This document shows positions 45,229-53,822 of a stretch of 57,650 nucleotides of DNA, in pieces (the stretch's first letter is position 1; each line of letters starts with the position of its first letter). The notes beneath the pieces are model-generated. The model was given only the letters and a program-made list of their open reading frames with translations. It made no database searches and had not been told where the DNA came from. This DNA is from CAYVIB01 sp964451365 (GTDB lineage: Bacteria > Pseudomonadota > Gammaproteobacteria > Pseudomonadales > Cellvibrionaceae). The DNA lies in NCBI GenBank assembly GCA_964451365.1, contig CAYVIB010000033.1, positions 1 to 57,650 of the forward strand. Reading direction: 5' to 3'. A program made the position numbers and the translations under genes.

Positions 45229-45820
45229 GAACCGGACACGTATCGGTTAGTAAAATAACAGGTTAAAAAAAGGCTGAAATCGTTGGCGCCGGAATCTGAT
45301 TGCCACGCATAGCGATAACCGCCCAAGCCCGATTTGTTTCCCGATTTACCCATGTTGCCGAAAGTTTTCCGGAGAACTCCGCCGAACCCACCCACGAAGG
45401 TCTTCTTCAGAAAAACCGGCTTGGCAAATGGCGTTCGGCTCCATTTGCATCTTCTACATTGTTTGTAAAACTTCCATAGGAACAGTGGCTTTTTTCCAAC
45501 TTCAGAACGTTGGAAAAAGTTTCCTCCCAGCCTTGTAAATACTCCTGAATCTTTAGAATTAGCAAAGACTGTTCCCTTACCTGTCTTGAAAAAAATTTCT
45601 TCCGATGAACTCCCATATGATGAATTCCCCCTATAAAGCCCCGAAACACGACGCTACCCGGCTGTTGTACAGCCCGCTTGTATAGACGTAAAAAAAAGCC
45701 TTTCCGCCATGGGAGAACCCTTTTGGGTGCGTTTTTTGCCTTTTCTTGATTAATAGAGCGACTTGGATTTGGGTGCGAAAAAAATTTCTCCATGTTTTAC
45801 AACAGGTTAGGGTGAGAGCA
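45229..45820. other. 592-bp intergenic region without a credible gene
   Basis: No convincing coding sequence is seen on either strand. A 128-codon minus-strand frame at 45407-45793 has no ribosome-binding site or family resemblance. The region holds an inverted repeat (45491-45518), an ACCC-TTTT-GGGT hairpin followed by GCGTTTTTT near 45720, and presumably the promoter of the next operon. Confidence 0.5.
45491..45518. repeat. Inverted repeat with 10-bp perfect arms
   Basis: TTTTTCCAAC (45491-45500) and GTTGGAAAAA (45509-45518) pair perfectly around an 8-base spacer. It could be a bidirectional terminator-like hairpin, since the arms end in T and A runs, or a protein-binding site. Confidence 0.6.
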
Positions 45821-46318
45821 ATGGCTATTGAAAATCAAGAGCTGGAAGAAGGGAAATCGGTGGCAAAAAAAATGATGAATGAAGCCAGATCGGCGGCTGA
45901 CAGGGCTTCAGAAGAGGCGAAGCGATATTCCTCAAGAAAAATGGAAGAAGGACGAGATCGGACTGCCGACGGACTCGACAGGCTCGCACACGCGGCCGAT
46001 ACAGCTGCATCGGATCTGGAAAGCCAGCACCAGGAAACCATCTCCCGCTATGTGCGTGAGATGGCGGACAGGGTAGGGATGGTGGCCGAAGGGTTGAGAG
46101 ATAAAAGCGTCGACGAATTAATTGACGATGCCAAAGCGACCGCACGCAAAAACCCGGCACTATTTGTTGCGGGCAGTGTAGCCATCGGGCTGTGTCTTTC
46201 CCGTTTCGTAAAAGCGTCCGCTCGCCGATCGAGGGAAGATGAAGAATATCCCGAATCTGCGGGAGAGTTTACGACGCGAGAGGATGACCTGGGTTCTCGG
46301 GACAGGGCTCCTTGGTAA
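45821..46318 (+). CDS. DUF883/YqjD-like membrane-associated stress protein
   Basis: A 165-residue, highly charged, helical protein starting at ATG 45821. A long amphipathic coiled-coil-like region (about residues 10-120) is followed by the short hydrophobic segment NPALFVAGSVAIGLCLSRFV (shown here as FVAGSVAIGLCLSRFV). This plan resembles YqjD/ElaB/DUF883 proteins that anchor to the inner membrane by the C-terminus and, in Escherichia coli, bind ribosomes in stationary phase. It is the first gene of a three-gene operon with a holin-type and a DUF3618 protein, a common set in Pseudomonas relatives. Confidence 0.7.
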   Translation: MAIENQELEEGKSVAKKMMNEARSAADRASEEAKRYSSRKMEEGRDRTADGLDRLAHAADTAASDLESQHQETISRYVREMADRVGMVAEGLRDKSVDELIDDAKATARKNPALFVAGSVAIGLCLSRFVKASARRSREDEEYPESAGEFTTREDDLGSRDRAPW

Positions 46319-46376
46319 CGGAAAGTGCAACGCTAAATCAACAGCTGCGCAATTAATGATAGAGGAGTATCAATAG

Positions 46377-46808
46377 ATGAGCGAACAACCCAGACCTGAA
46401 GACCGGCCACATACCGAAGCCAAAGTGGAGGAGATATTATCGATCAGAGGTTTGATTCGACAGCTGGCGAACGACTTTAGCGCGCTGTTCTCGAAGGAAG
46501 TAGCGCTGGCCAAACTGGAGATATCCGAATCCGTTAACGGGGCAAAAAAAGGCGCAATCTCCTTGTTTAGTGGAAGCATGGTGTTATACGCCGGCGTTTT
46601 ATTTTTGCTTTTATCGGCCGTGTTGGGGCTGTCAGAAGTAGTAGAGCCCTGGGCAGCTGCGCTGATCGTGGGAGGCGTGGTAACCATCGTCGGTTTTATT
46701 ATGGTGCAGTCGGGAAAAAGCAAGTTGAAGACATCGTCCTTTAAACCCGAACATAGTGTGAATTCATTTCGCAAAGACCAGAGTGCTGTACGAGGAGTGA
46801 TACGATGA
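46377..46808 (+). CDS. Phage holin-type membrane protein (DUF1469/YqjE-like)
   Basis: A 143-residue protein with an N-terminal helix (IRQLANDFSALFSKEVALAKLEI, here FSALFSKEVALAKLEI) and two membrane segments (about 60-82 and 92-112) separated by a short loop. This is the DUF1469/holin_phiX plan. Despite the family name these are chromosomal envelope genes in this context, not phage genes. The stop overlaps the next start as ATGA. Confidence 0.75.
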   Translation: MSEQPRPEDRPHTEAKVEEILSIRGLIRQLANDFSALFSKEVALAKLEISESVNGAKKGAISLFSGSMVLYAGVLFLLLSAVLGLSEVVEPWAAALIVGGVVTIVGFIMVQSGKSKLKTSSFKPEHSVNSFRKDQSAVRGVIR

Positions 46809-47842
46809 CTATTAGCGGTAACGGCCACATGAAGAAAAGTCCGGAGCAACTGGAACGGGAAATCGATCAGGAACGACAGCATCTACTAAAGACATTGGAT
46901 GCGATCGGCGGAAAATTTTCGGCTGATGAACTTTTTCACCGCGTTTCCGATTATGCGCGCAGAAACGGCAGCGAGTTTTCGCGCAACCTTGTCAATACGG
47001 TTACGCGTAATCCGGTACCTACCATGCTAACGGCGATTGGTATCGGCTGGATGCTGTATCAGTACAATCGCCCTCAAGATAACCGCTCTCAACAGCGTCA
47101 TTCATGGGGCGATGGTAGCCACAGCTCGACCTGGTCCGACACCAGGCAGCGCGCCGAAAATCTCGGTGAATCGGTCGCTCACCGGGTGGACCAATTGCGG
47201 GAATCCGCCGGCCAGCGGGCGGAACATCTGCGCGATTCGGGTGGCCAGCGAATTGACCAGTTGCGGGAAACAGCGGGCATGCGGGCCGAGCAACTCCGCC
47301 AGAGTGGCACTGCCACCAAGGAAAGCCTGAAAGCCAGGGCGTCCGGCCTGAAAAGCCGGCTTGAAACATCCGCGGGGGATTTAAAACATCGCATTAGCGA
47401 GACTTCCTCGGGTATTCGGGAGCGGGCCGATCATCTGCGCCATGCGAGCCAGCGACAGGCTCAGCGTGCGTCCGAGGGTTTTAACTATATGGTTGAAGAG
47501 CAACCACTAGCCCTGGGAGCGATCGGGATCGCTCTCGGCGCCCTGATTGGAGCGGCGTTGCCATCCACCCGCCGGGAAGACCGCTGGATGGGCGGTATGA
47601 GTGATCGCACGGCGGACGAGGCCAGAGCCGCGGCGCACGAAGCAATCGATAAAGCCGCCGAGTTCGGCAGGAAAGTTCAAGGCTTTGCAACGGAAGAGGC
47701 GCGGGAAAAAGCAGCTGAGTTCGGTAGAGATGTGCAGGATTACGCCAAATCGGAAGCCCGCGAAACTGCGTCGGAAGTGGAAAAGACCATTCAGGATCAC
47801 GCGAGAACAGATTCTAAATCCAAAACCGAACCGTCTATGTAA
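46805..47842 (+). CDS. DUF3618 domain-containing membrane protein with 11-residue repeats
   Basis: A 345-residue protein. The N-terminal DUF3618 motif (KSPEQLEREIDQERQHLLKTLD, shown as LEREIDQERQHLLKTL) precedes a membrane segment near residues 72-85 (PVPTMLTAIGIGWMLYQY). A long charged helical region includes four 11-residue repeats (128-171), a second hydrophobic segment is near 232-250 (LALGAIGIALGALIGAAL), and an apolipoprotein-like tail follows. ATG 46805 overlaps the upstream stop (ATGA). A membrane-organising or stress role is suggested by the family; the exact function is unknown. Confidence 0.75.
   Translation: MTISGNGHMKKSPEQLEREIDQERQHLLKTLDAIGGKFSADELFHRVSDYARRNGSEFSRNLVNTVTRNPVPTMLTAIGIGWMLYQYNRPQDNRSQQRHSWGDGSHSSTWSDTRQRAENLGESVAHRVDQLRESAGQRAEHLRDSGGQRIDQLRETAGMRAEQLRQSGTATKESLKARASGLKSRLETSAGDLKHRISETSSGIRERADHLRHASQRQAQRASEGFNYMVEEQPLALGAIGIALGALIGAALPSTRREDRWMGGMSDRTADEARAAAHEAIDKAAEFGRKVQGFATEEAREKAAEFGRDVQDYAKSEARETASEVEKTIQDHARTDSKSKTEPSM
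47186..47317 (+). repeat. 33-bp tandem repeat, four units, encoding LRxSxGQR helices
   Basis: Four 11-residue units of the form VDQLRESAGQR / AEHLRDSGGQR lie head to tail. The 11-residue period is that of apolipoprotein-like or LEA-like amphipathic helices. The last unit is diverged. Confidence 0.75.
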
Positions 47843-47921
47843 CTGGAGCCGTCTATATAGTTAACAGCCTGCTAACGTTCGGTCATTCAGAAGTCAGCTC
47901 TGAAAACGGGGTAACAGGGTG

Positions 47922-47971
47922 GAAAGCTGTCAGGGGGGAGAAAATTGTCAGGGGAGAAAGTTGTCAGGGAC
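47922..47971. repeat. Three short tandem GAAAxxTGTCAGGGG units
   Basis: Units begin at 47922, 47940 and 47956 and are 16-18 bp long, sharing GAAA and TGTCAGGGG cores. They lie just after the DUF3618 gene and before a GC-rich hairpin. No function is evident. Confidence 0.65.
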
Positions 47972-47974
47972 ATC

Positions 47975-48000
47975 GCCGGGGTCTGAAACCAGGCCCCGGC
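47975..48000. terminator. Strong GC hairpin between convergent genes
   Basis: GCCGGGG (47975) pairs with CCCCGGC (47994-48000); the stem extends inward by a wobble and CTG/CAG. No long T run follows on either strand. It separates the DUF3618 operon from the minus-strand gene ending at 48008 and probably acts as a shared terminator. Confidence 0.45.
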
Positions 48001-48007
48001 GGAGACG

Positions 48008-48349
48008 TTACAGGGATTCTTCCTCATCCAAAAAATTATTGTCCTCGGCATTCAGTGAGGCCCGCAGTTTGGCCCGATTGATAAGCTTTTGCTGTACCGC
48101 TGCGGGCAGCTCTGTAAATAAAATTACCTGCTTTTCAATCAACAACGAAATCAAATCCTCCGTAACACGCGCGATATCGCTGTCCGATTTTGCCAATGCA
48201 TGCAGTACTTCGGTTTCCGCGCCGGTCCCGGATGACAGGAACTGGATTATCTCCGCGCAATGCGGCGGTAGAAATTCCCCTGCGTCGCTTTGTTCCGTCT
48301 GAAATATTGCGATCACTTTGCCTTGGCCGTCACGTTTTACATAGGGCAT
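48008..48349 (-). CDS. Small cytoplasmic protein of unknown function (113 residues)
   Basis: The start at 48349 (MPYVKRDGQGKVIAIF) is chosen over the longer frame to 48406, which adds an unlikely Cys-rich leader. The protein is acidic and helical with a YVKRDxxGxVxAIF opening followed by EFLPP. Such short proteins in gammaproteobacteria are often labelled 'tryptophan synthase subunit beta-like', a name without functional basis here. It is transcribed divergently from the type I secretion genes. No function can be assigned. Confidence 0.7.
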   Translation of the reverse strand: MPYVKRDGQGKVIAIFQTEQSDAGEFLPPHCAEIIQFLSSGTGAETEVLHALAKSDSDIARVTEDLISLLIEKQVILFTELPAAVQQKLINRAKLRASLNAEDNNFLDEEESL

Positions 48350-48629
48350 GGGGTGTTCCTGTCGGGTGGTTATGTTTAAATGCGCGTCGCTAACGCAGCA
48401 GGTCAATAACCAGTTTAGTCCGGATACTGCATCAGGATCGAAAATTTGGACAAACGTTTAAGATCGAACTGTTCGCTGTCCCAATATAAAAACCGCAATC
48501 GCCTTTGCGGCTAAACAACGGTTTATAAAGGCTATTGCTGTGCGAAATTCCTGTTTGTGGACTATGGTGTAGAGAAGAAAAACATCGGGCCAGCTTGCGC
48601 GACGCAGGCTGCCCTCAATACGATACCGA

Positions 48630-50807
48630 ATGACATTGTCAAACAACCAAAACATCCTTGGGGAATACAACGGCTCTATAGAAACCGGTGAAACGGCCCC
48701 GCATGTCGACCCTCTCCTGAATTCGCTTTTGTACGTTGCCCGCCACGAGCACAAGCCGTGCAGCGAGTCGAGCCTTATCGCGGGCCTGCCGCTGATTAAT
48801 GGCAGGCTGTCCCCCGAACTGGCCGTCCGGGCCGCCGGACGGGCGGACCTGAAGGCGGAGGTGGTTGAACGTGAGCTGAATACCATTTCCGAACTGGTCC
48901 TGCCGGCGATTTTAATCCTGAACCAAAACCAGGCGGTGGTACTGCTCTCGCTTAACGGAAGCACCAGTGCGAAAATTCACGATCCGCTGTCCGATACGGA
49001 GAAATCGGTTGAATTGGCCTGGCTGCAGTCCCGCTACACCGGTTACGCCATTTATTTCAAGCCGGAACTGAAGTACGAAGACCGCACATTGCAGGGCATT
49101 CGCCTGTACCAATCCCACTGGTTCTGGGGAACCATCGGGCAGAGCTGGCGGATTTACCGCGACGTGCTGATCGCCTCTTTCCTGATTAACATGTTTGCGC
49201 TTGCGAACCCGCTGTTTGTAATGAATGTGTATGACCGGGTGGTTCCCAACAACGCCATCGAGACGCTGTGGGCGTTGGCGCTGGGCATTTTTTGCGTATA
49301 CATCTTTGATTTTCTGCTGAAGCTGCTGCGCGTGTACTTTATCGAAGTCGCGGGTAAAAAGTCGGATATTCTTTTATCCGGTTATATTTTTGAGCGGGTA
49401 CTGGGTGCGAGGTTCGACAAACACCCGAAGTCGGTCGGCGCTTTTGTCAGTCAATTGAAAGAGTTCGAATCCGTCCGCAATTTTATTACCTCGACAACCG
49501 TTACCGCGTTCGTGGACCTGCCTTTTGTCGTGCTGTTTCTGGTGGTTATAGCCTACATTGGTGGACCGGTGGTTTGGGTTCCAACCATTATCATTCCCTT
49601 TGTTGTGGTGTTTGCGCTAATCGTGCAAAAGCTTTTGCGGAAATCCATTTCCTATACCTATATGGCGTCGGCGCAAAAAAATGCCACGCTGGTGGAATCC
49701 ATGTCCGGCCTGGAAACGCTGAAGGCAATGGGCGCGGAAGGCAAGGCGCAACGCAACTGGGAGAAGTCCACCGGCATGCTCGCATACTGGGGATTGAAGT
49801 CGCGCATGCTGTCCAATAGCGCGATGGCTTACTCGGGTTTTATGCAGCAACTGGCGTCCGTTGTGGTGGTCATTGTCGGCGTTTACGCGATCGGTGAAAA
49901 CGAAATGTCCATGGGTGCGTTGATTGCCTGCGTTTTGTTGACCAGCCGGGTCCTCGCACCCCTTGCCCAGGTGGCCGGATTATTGGTTCAGTACCAGCAA
50001 TCCAAGCTCGGCTTGAGTTCACTTGAGGAGATCGTACAACAGGCACAGGAGCGGCCCGACAACCGCACGTTTATCAAGCGGCCCTCCATCCGGGGTTCTG
50101 TCGAATTCAAGGAAGTGACTTTTGGTTACCCGGGTGAGGACCAGTCGACACTCGCGAACTTGAGCCTGAAAATAGCGGCGGGTGAAAAAGTGGCGATCAT
50201 CGGCCGTCTGGGTTCGGGGAAATCCACCATCCAAAAGTTGATTCTTGGGCTCTACCAGCCGACCAGTGGTGCCGTGCTTATCGATGGCATCGATTGCAAG
50301 CAATTGGACCCGGCGGACCTGCGCGGGGCAATTGCCTACGTTCCGCAGGACAATGTGCTTTTTTACGGCACGATTCGGGAAAACATCGCATTTAAAAATA
50401 CACAGGCAAACGACGCGGAAGTGGTGCGGGCGGCGGATATCGCCGGCGTGAGCGACTTTGTCAACAGGCATCCGCTGGGCTTCGAACGGATCATCAGCGA
50501 GCGCGGCGAAAATCTGTCGGGCGGCCAGCGCCAGGCCATCGTCGTTGCCCGCGGTTTAATTGGCCAACCGGCCATCTATATTTTCGATGAACCTACCACC
50601 GCCATGGATAACACCAGCGAATCCCGCCTGCTGGAAAAGCTGGCGGTTGAAGTCGAGGATAAAACCCTGGTGTTGGTCACCCACAAGACCTCGCTACTCA
50701 GCCTGGTTGACCGGGTGATTGTGATGGACCAGGGAAAGATCATTGCCGATGGCCCGAAGGTATCGGTATTGGAAGCGTTGAAAAAGGGGCAGTTACGTGT
50801 CTCCTGA
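48630..50807 (+). CDS. lapB: Type I secretion ABC transporter (LapB-type) with degenerate C39-like domain
   Basis: A 725-residue inner-membrane exporter subunit. Residues about 25-145 form a C39-peptidase-like domain that lacks the catalytic Cys context, so it would bind rather than cleave substrate, as in HlyB and LapB. The membrane domain spans about 165-450. In the ATPase domain are Walker A IIGRLGSGKST (near residue 521), signature ENLSGGQRQ, Walker B AIYIFDEP and a switch His in VLVTHKT. With the next two genes it forms the three-part pump for the adhesin downstream. No strong ribosome-binding site is seen before ATG 48630. Confidence 0.93.
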   Translation: MTLSNNQNILGEYNGSIETGETAPHVDPLLNSLLYVARHEHKPCSESSLIAGLPLINGRLSPELAVRAAGRADLKAEVVERELNTISELVLPAILILNQNQAVVLLSLNGSTSAKIHDPLSDTEKSVELAWLQSRYTGYAIYFKPELKYEDRTLQGIRLYQSHWFWGTIGQSWRIYRDVLIASFLINMFALANPLFVMNVYDRVVPNNAIETLWALALGIFCVYIFDFLLKLLRVYFIEVAGKKSDILLSGYIFERVLGARFDKHPKSVGAFVSQLKEFESVRNFITSTTVTAFVDLPFVVLFLVVIAYIGGPVVWVPTIIIPFVVVFALIVQKLLRKSISYTYMASAQKNATLVESMSGLETLKAMGAEGKAQRNWEKSTGMLAYWGLKSRMLSNSAMAYSGFMQQLASVVVVIVGVYAIGENEMSMGALIACVLLTSRVLAPLAQVAGLLVQYQQSKLGLSSLEEIVQQAQERPDNRTFIKRPSIRGSVEFKEVTFGYPGEDQSTLANLSLKIAAGEKVAIIGRLGSGKSTIQKLILGLYQPTSGAVLIDGIDCKQLDPADLRGAIAYVPQDNVLFYGTIRENIAFKNTQANDAEVVRAADIAGVSDFVNRHPLGFERIISERGENLSGGQRQAIVVARGLIGQPAIYIFDEPTTAMDNTSESRLLEKLAVEVEDKTLVLVTHKTSLLSLVDRVIVMDQGKIIADGPKVSVLEALKKGQLRVS

Positions 50808-52200
50808 TAACATCTCTTCTCAAAACATGTCCACCGAAAATACGGCACCGGACGCCTCAACTCCGCCGCCTGAAAATACTTCGTCGAGCTTTCAGGCGGG
50901 CGATCTAAACTACATCTCCTCTTCCAGGGCCGCGGTACTGCAGCAGTCTCCCAAGGGAGGCCAATATCTGTTATGGGCGGTGGCGCTTTTTTTTGTAGTG
51001 TTTGTCGTTTGGGCTGCCTGGGCGGAACTGGATGAGTTTGCGCGCGGCGAGGGAAGGGTCATTCCCTCGCAGTATGTGCAGATTGTGCAGAATCTCGAAG
51101 GCGGCATTCTGGCCGAATTGTATGTGGGCGAAGGCCAGAGGGTGGACCGGCACCAGCCGTTGTTGCGCATCAGCGATACCCAGTTTTCCTCCTCACTGCG
51201 CGAAGCCAGCGTAACGCTGGACCAACTGGAAATCCGCTCGCTGCGGCTGCGGGCCGAGGCGGAGGGCAAGCCTTTTATTATCCCGGAGGATAGCCAATGG
51301 CCGGACCTCCTGGTTCATCAGCAGCAGGCGTTTTATCAATCCCGCCAGGCGGAGTTGCGGAGCAGCCAGGAGGTATTTCACCAGCAGGAGGCGCAGAAAC
51401 GCCAGGAAGTGTCGGAGCTGAAGGCCAAGCGGGAACAGCTGGAAAAAAGTTATGCGCTGCTTGAAAAAGAATTGGAACTGACCCGGCCCCTGGCCGAGCA
51501 GGGGGCTATTTCGCCGGTGGAACTGCTGCGCCTGGAAAGGCAGGCCAACGACCTGCACGGTGAACTGGAAGCGGCGCGATTGGCCCTGCCGCGTGTACAA
51601 GCCGGGCTGAAAGAAGTGCAGGAAAAACTGGCGAATGTGGAGCTGGTTTTTCGGAGCGAGGCGCGCAAAGAACTCAACGAGGCCACGCTGGAAATGTCGC
51701 GCCTGAATGAAACCAGCGAGGCACTGGCGGACCGGGTGGAGCGTACCCTGGTCAGGTCCCCGGTTGCCGGTACGGTCAAGCGGTTGCTGGTTAAAACCAT
51801 CGGCGGTGTGATCCAGCCGGGAATGGATATCGTTGAAATCGTGCCGTCGGAAGAAAAACTGCTTATTGAGGCGCGTATTCGCCCGGCGGACATAGCGTTT
51901 CTCCACCCGGGCCAGAAGGCCAAAGTCAAATTCACCGCTTACGACTTTTCCATTATGGGAGGCCTGGATGGCGAGCTGGTCCATATCAGCCCCGATACCA
52001 TCGTCGATGAAGAAGGCAACAGCTTTTACCTGGTACGGGTTGAGACAAGCCGTGCGTTCAAAAGCCCTGATGGCAGGGAGCTGCCTATCATTCCCGGTAT
52101 GACTGTCAGTGTCGACATCCTTACCGGCCAGAAAACACTGCTGGATTACCTGCTCAAACCCATTCTGAAAACCAAACAGCTCGCCTTGCGCGAGCGATAA
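50797..52200 (+). CDS. lapC: HlyD-family periplasmic adaptor (LapC-type)
   Basis: A 467-residue membrane-fusion protein linking the ABC transporter to the TolC-like channel. The GTG start at 50797 has AAGGGGC upstream and overlaps the transporter gene by 11 bp; ATG 50827 is an alternative without a ribosome-binding site. One membrane segment (about residues 53-73), a biotinyl-lipoyl half-motif (QIVQNLEGGILAELYVGEGQ, here NLEGGILAELYVGEGQ), a long coiled coil (about 140-320) and the C-terminal RSPVAGTVKRLLVKTIGGVI match the family. Confidence 0.93.
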   Translation: MSPDNISSQNMSTENTAPDASTPPPENTSSSFQAGDLNYISSSRAAVLQQSPKGGQYLLWAVALFFVVFVVWAAWAELDEFARGEGRVIPSQYVQIVQNLEGGILAELYVGEGQRVDRHQPLLRISDTQFSSSLREASVTLDQLEIRSLRLRAEAEGKPFIIPEDSQWPDLLVHQQQAFYQSRQAELRSSQEVFHQQEAQKRQEVSELKAKREQLEKSYALLEKELELTRPLAEQGAISPVELLRLERQANDLHGELEAARLALPRVQAGLKEVQEKLANVELVFRSEARKELNEATLEMSRLNETSEALADRVERTLVRSPVAGTVKRLLVKTIGGVIQPGMDIVEIVPSEEKLLIEARIRPADIAFLHPGQKAKVKFTAYDFSIMGGLDGELVHISPDTIVDEEGNSFYLVRVETSRAFKSPDGRELPIIPGMTVSVDILTGQKTLLDYLLKPILKTKQLALRER

Positions 52201-52403
52201 AAACCATAAGAACCCTGGTTTACTGCTTTAGTATCAAAACTATCGACTGTTTAGTAGAATCCGGCGACAAAATCGGCCTTGGGAGGGAAGCTTTTGTATG
52301 CCAATTTCATGGGGTGGGCGACTTTTTCACCGTTTATCGGTGCAAACCGACGTCCTGTCAGTGCCTCGTTTAATACTAAAGTCTCACTCTTTTGTACAGC
52401 GGC

Positions 52404-52409
52404 TATAAT
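52404..52409 (+). promoter_or_regulatory. Candidate -10 element for the tolC-type gene
   Basis: A consensus TATAAT lies in the 286-bp gap between the adaptor and outer-membrane genes. The -35 region (around 52381-52386) is poor, which would fit an activator-dependent or weak promoter. Confidence 0.35.
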
Positions 52410-52424
52410 GGGTAATATTCACAC

Positions 52425-52446
52425 AAATGTGATGAGTGTCACATAA
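52425..52446 (+). promoter_or_regulatory. CRP/Vfr-type binding site in the tolC leader
   Basis: AAA-TGTGA-TGAGTG-TCACA-TAA is a near-perfect match to the CRP consensus (TGTGA-N6-TCACA with A/T flanks). It lies downstream of the TATAAT at 52404, centred about +20 from the implied start, a position more suited to repression than activation. It ends about 40 bp before the chosen start codon. Confidence 0.7.
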
Positions 52447-52486
52447 ACGGGTTAAAAGCCCGGCTATCGGGGGGATGGTAAAAACA

Positions 52487-53782
52487 ATGAACAAGAAAAA
52501 TCTACTTCTTTGGATGGCGCTGGGTTTGGCCGGAATATCCCAGGGGGCGGGCGCATTGACGCTGGAAGAGACGGTCGAGCAGACCCTTAAGACCAACCCG
52601 GAGATGCTGGCGGCAATTCACGAAGTTCAATCGCGAGAACAAGAGGTAAAACAGGCCAGGGCGGAATACCTGCCTCATCTGTCGATGTCCGCGGCCACTG
52701 GTGAGGAGGAGAGGATCGCACCGGCCACCAGCAACGAGGCGGTCAAACTGACCCGAAAAGAACTGGGTCTGCACGCCCGGCAATTGGTATTTGACGGCTT
52801 TGCCACACTGGCGGAGATAGATCGGCAGAAGGCCCGGGTCAACAGCGCTTCTTTCAGTTCTTTCGATACGGCCGAGAGCCTGGCCCTGCGAACGGCCGAG
52901 GTGTATTTGAATGTAATGCGACACGCCCGGTTGCTGGAGCTCGCGCGGGAGTCGTTATGGGAACACCAGAACATCCACGACCAGATGAAGCTGCGCAGCC
53001 AGACGGGCGTGGGCAGCAAGGCGGACCTGGACCAGATTGCGGCGCGGCTGGCGTTGGCAAATGCCAACGTGGTTGTGGCCAAAAATAACCTGGCCGATGC
53101 GCAGGCCAATTTTTACCGGGTGACAGCGGTGTTCCCGCAGGTGCAGAACATGACGCGGCCCGATATGCCGGCCGAGCTACCCGTAAGCGTGGAAAAGGCG
53201 GTTGACCTGGCAGCGAAAAACCATCCGGTGGTGCTTTCCGCCGGGGCGGATGTGGAAGCGGCGGAAGCGCAATACAAAGCCTCCGCCAGTCGTTTTATGC
53301 CACGGCTCGACCTGGAGGTGGACAAGCGCTGGGACGAGGATATCGGCGGTATCGAAGGTGAGGATGAGGACCTGATTTTCGGCCTCCGCCTGAGCTACGA
53401 CCTGTACAGTGGCGGCACCAATCGGGCACGGCGTAAACAAACTGCCTATCTGTTGGAGCAGGCGCGGGAAATTCGCAACAACTCGCGCCGCCAGGCCGTG
53501 GAAAGCATGCAGCTTTCCTGGAACGCCTATGAAGCGTTGAACTTACAGATTGAATATTTGCAAACACATGTCGTTGCCGCGGAAGCCACGAAAGAGGCCT
53601 ATGCAAAACAATTCAATATCGGCCGGCGAACGCTGCTGGATTTGCTCAATACCGAAACGGAAGTGGTGGAAGCCAAGCGCTCATTGATTAACGCCGAGTA
53701 CGACAGGCTCTACGCGAGTTACAGAATATTCAAGGCTTCTGGAAATTTGCTGAGCAAGCTGGGAATAAGGTCATACAACTAA
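52487..53782 (+). CDS. lapE: TolC-family outer-membrane channel (LapE-type)
   Basis: A 431-residue outer-membrane efflux protein. ATG 52487 (MNKKNLLLWMALGLAGISQGAGA) gives a clean signal peptide; 52475 would leave no space for the GGGGGG sequence to act as ribosome-binding site. Two OEP repeats are visible, with LTLEETVEQTLKTNPEM at the N-terminus, long helices throughout, YDLYSGGTNRARR in the second half, and NIGRRTLLDLLNTETEVVEAK near the end. It provides the exit duct of the type I system and has its own promoter and CRP site. Confidence 0.92.
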   Translation: MNKKNLLLWMALGLAGISQGAGALTLEETVEQTLKTNPEMLAAIHEVQSREQEVKQARAEYLPHLSMSAATGEEERIAPATSNEAVKLTRKELGLHARQLVFDGFATLAEIDRQKARVNSASFSSFDTAESLALRTAEVYLNVMRHARLLELARESLWEHQNIHDQMKLRSQTGVGSKADLDQIAARLALANANVVVAKNNLADAQANFYRVTAVFPQVQNMTRPDMPAELPVSVEKAVDLAAKNHPVVLSAGADVEAAEAQYKASASRFMPRLDLEVDKRWDEDIGGIEGEDEDLIFGLRLSYDLYSGGTNRARRKQTAYLLEQAREIRNNSRRQAVESMQLSWNAYEALNLQIEYLQTHVVAAEATKEAYAKQFNIGRRTLLDLLNTETEVVEAKRSLINAEYDRLYASYRIFKASGNLLSKLGIRSYN

Positions 53783-53822
53783 TCGATGCGCACGCGTCGT
53801 AAAAACAACCGAGAATTTTTGT

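Noticed and set aside
45407..45793. 128-codon minus-strand open frame in the recX-DUF883 gap
   Set aside because: No ribosome-binding site, basic and low-complexity product, no family resemblance, and it spans the presumed promoter of the next operon. Kept only as intergenic.
46377..46808. Prophage holin
   Set aside because: No other phage gene is nearby. The three-gene set with DUF883 and DUF3618 proteins is a normal chromosomal envelope operon.
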